In this document: piece by piece, positions 63,453-64,000 of the stretch
Layout: each line of letters starts with the position of its first letter
How positions within the stretch are numbered: position 1 is the stretch's first letter
Translations under genes and position numbers: made by a program
The notes under the pieces: model-generated
The model's input: the letters and a program-made list of their open reading frames with translations, nothing else
Told to the model about the DNA's origin: nothing
Database searches by the model: none
Origin: Megaustenia siamemsis
Taxonomy: Eukaryota; Mollusca; Gastropoda; Stylommatophora; Ariophantidae
Direction of reading: 5' to 3'
DNA length: 64,000 nt
Assembly: GCA_032433765.1 (NCBI GenBank)
Contig: JAVIAB010000102.1
Location: forward strand, 13,948,414 to 14,012,413

Positions 63453-63635
63453 TATTTTAATATAAAGGTCAAGGTCAAGTACGAGACTTGAACCGGCGTC
63501 TTAGCACGCGAGTTTACACCCATATGTGCTCGGCGGCCTATCCAGAAATGTTCGGATATTTCTGTATAGTGTCGCCTCAAGCATCGAAACTCAGATGGGA
63601 AGCGACATTCCTCACCTTCCCAGGGTATTTATTTG
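63453..63635 (-). mobile_element. SINE-2, 3' part
   Basis: AGGTCAAGTACGAGACTTGA, CGGCGTCTTAGCACGCGAGT and CAAGCATCGAAACTCAGATG match the SINE-2 3' half on the minus strand; truncated near 63630. Confidence 0.8.
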
Positions 63636-63639
63636 GTTA

Positions 63640-64000
63640 TTTGGTTATGGAAGGCCCCGGTATCACTGCAAACGAACTAAAATCCATAATTGCTCAACCG
63701 TCCGTGCCAGTGGAATCATCCGAACTACTAACTCATCTCCAAAACAAAGAAAGGTAGCTGTAGTCCCCATCATAGAAGTCTCAGCACACGCCAAAAGACA
63801 TAAGGCGAAACTGCACAGAAAGTGAACACAGACAACTGTTCCCTGTCATACGATATCAGCATTCATCGTAAACTATTGGAATATCGAAACATTATCAACA
63901 CGGATGATACACACAGCTCACGGTGTGCACAGAGCACTTAACTCAGTAGCTCCTGCAGCAAGCCGGACTTGGAATATGAGGAAACTGCAACAAGGAACAC
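63640..64000 (+). repeat. R1 interspersed repeat, running off the window
   Basis: Plus-oriented counterpart of 39495-39880: ATGGAAGGCCCCGGTATCAC, CATAATTGCTCAACCG, GTAGCTGTAGTCCCCATCAT, GGAATATCGAAACAT, GTGCACAGAGCACTTAACTC. The frame MEGPGITANELKSIIAQ continues to PSVPVES then stops after about 37 codons. Confidence 0.78.

Overview
This window is eukaryotic, intergenic-type DNA, almost certainly from an animal. It contains no recognisable host gene, rRNA gene or intact tRNA gene. It is built from 3' fragments of non-LTR retrotransposons (LINEs) of at least ten families, several tRNA-derived or tRNA-like SINEs, and about thirty tandem arrays. The arrays together occupy roughly 40 percent of the bases, by my hand count. 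The endonuclease and reverse transcriptase motifs look like RTE-clade LINEs, with some I/Jockey-like and Tx1/L1-like pieces. That mix plus the dense SINEs fits an invertebrate, and a mollusc or other lophotrochozoan is my best guess. The sequence does not prove the organism.

Layout. 0-9 kb: overlapping 3' ends of LINE families A, B and C, including a young open-frame RTE-like insertion (432-2005) with a target-site duplication (TSD), plus an array built from a reverse-transcriptase active-site box (6789-7292). 9-19 kb: families F, G and H, a SINE inside LINE-H, and a three-deep nest of LINEs (13636-18245). 19-25 kb: SINEs, a 0.7 kb GA array, a 1 kb GAT array, an I/Jockey-like endonuclease pseudogene and a LINE-F insertion. 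25-34 kb: paired SINEs, arrays with 43, 46, 34 and 36 bp units, and more LINE pieces. 34-39 kb: arrays with 18, 16 and 47 bp units. 39-49 kb: a 2.2 kb LINE-D copy, arrays with 20, 25 and about 50 bp units, SINEs and a Tx1-like fragment. 49.3-61.9 kb: one 12.6 kb satellite with a 15 bp unit and about 2 kb higher-order repeats. 61.9-64 kb: arrays with 33 and 23 bp units, then a SINE that itself carries an inserted inverted-repeat element with a tRNA-like core.

How it fits together. Nothing here forms an operon or pathway. The order of events can be read from nested insertions, nine of which keep good short direct repeats at their edges. A recurrent theme is that tandem arrays begin inside LINE sequence: the unit of at least seven arrays is a piece of a recognisable LINE 3' region. 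Long open frames over the arrays (up to 2333 codons) arise because the units are stop-free and mostly multiples of three. I do not call them genes. LINE, SINE and R family names used here are local labels, and identities were judged by eye.
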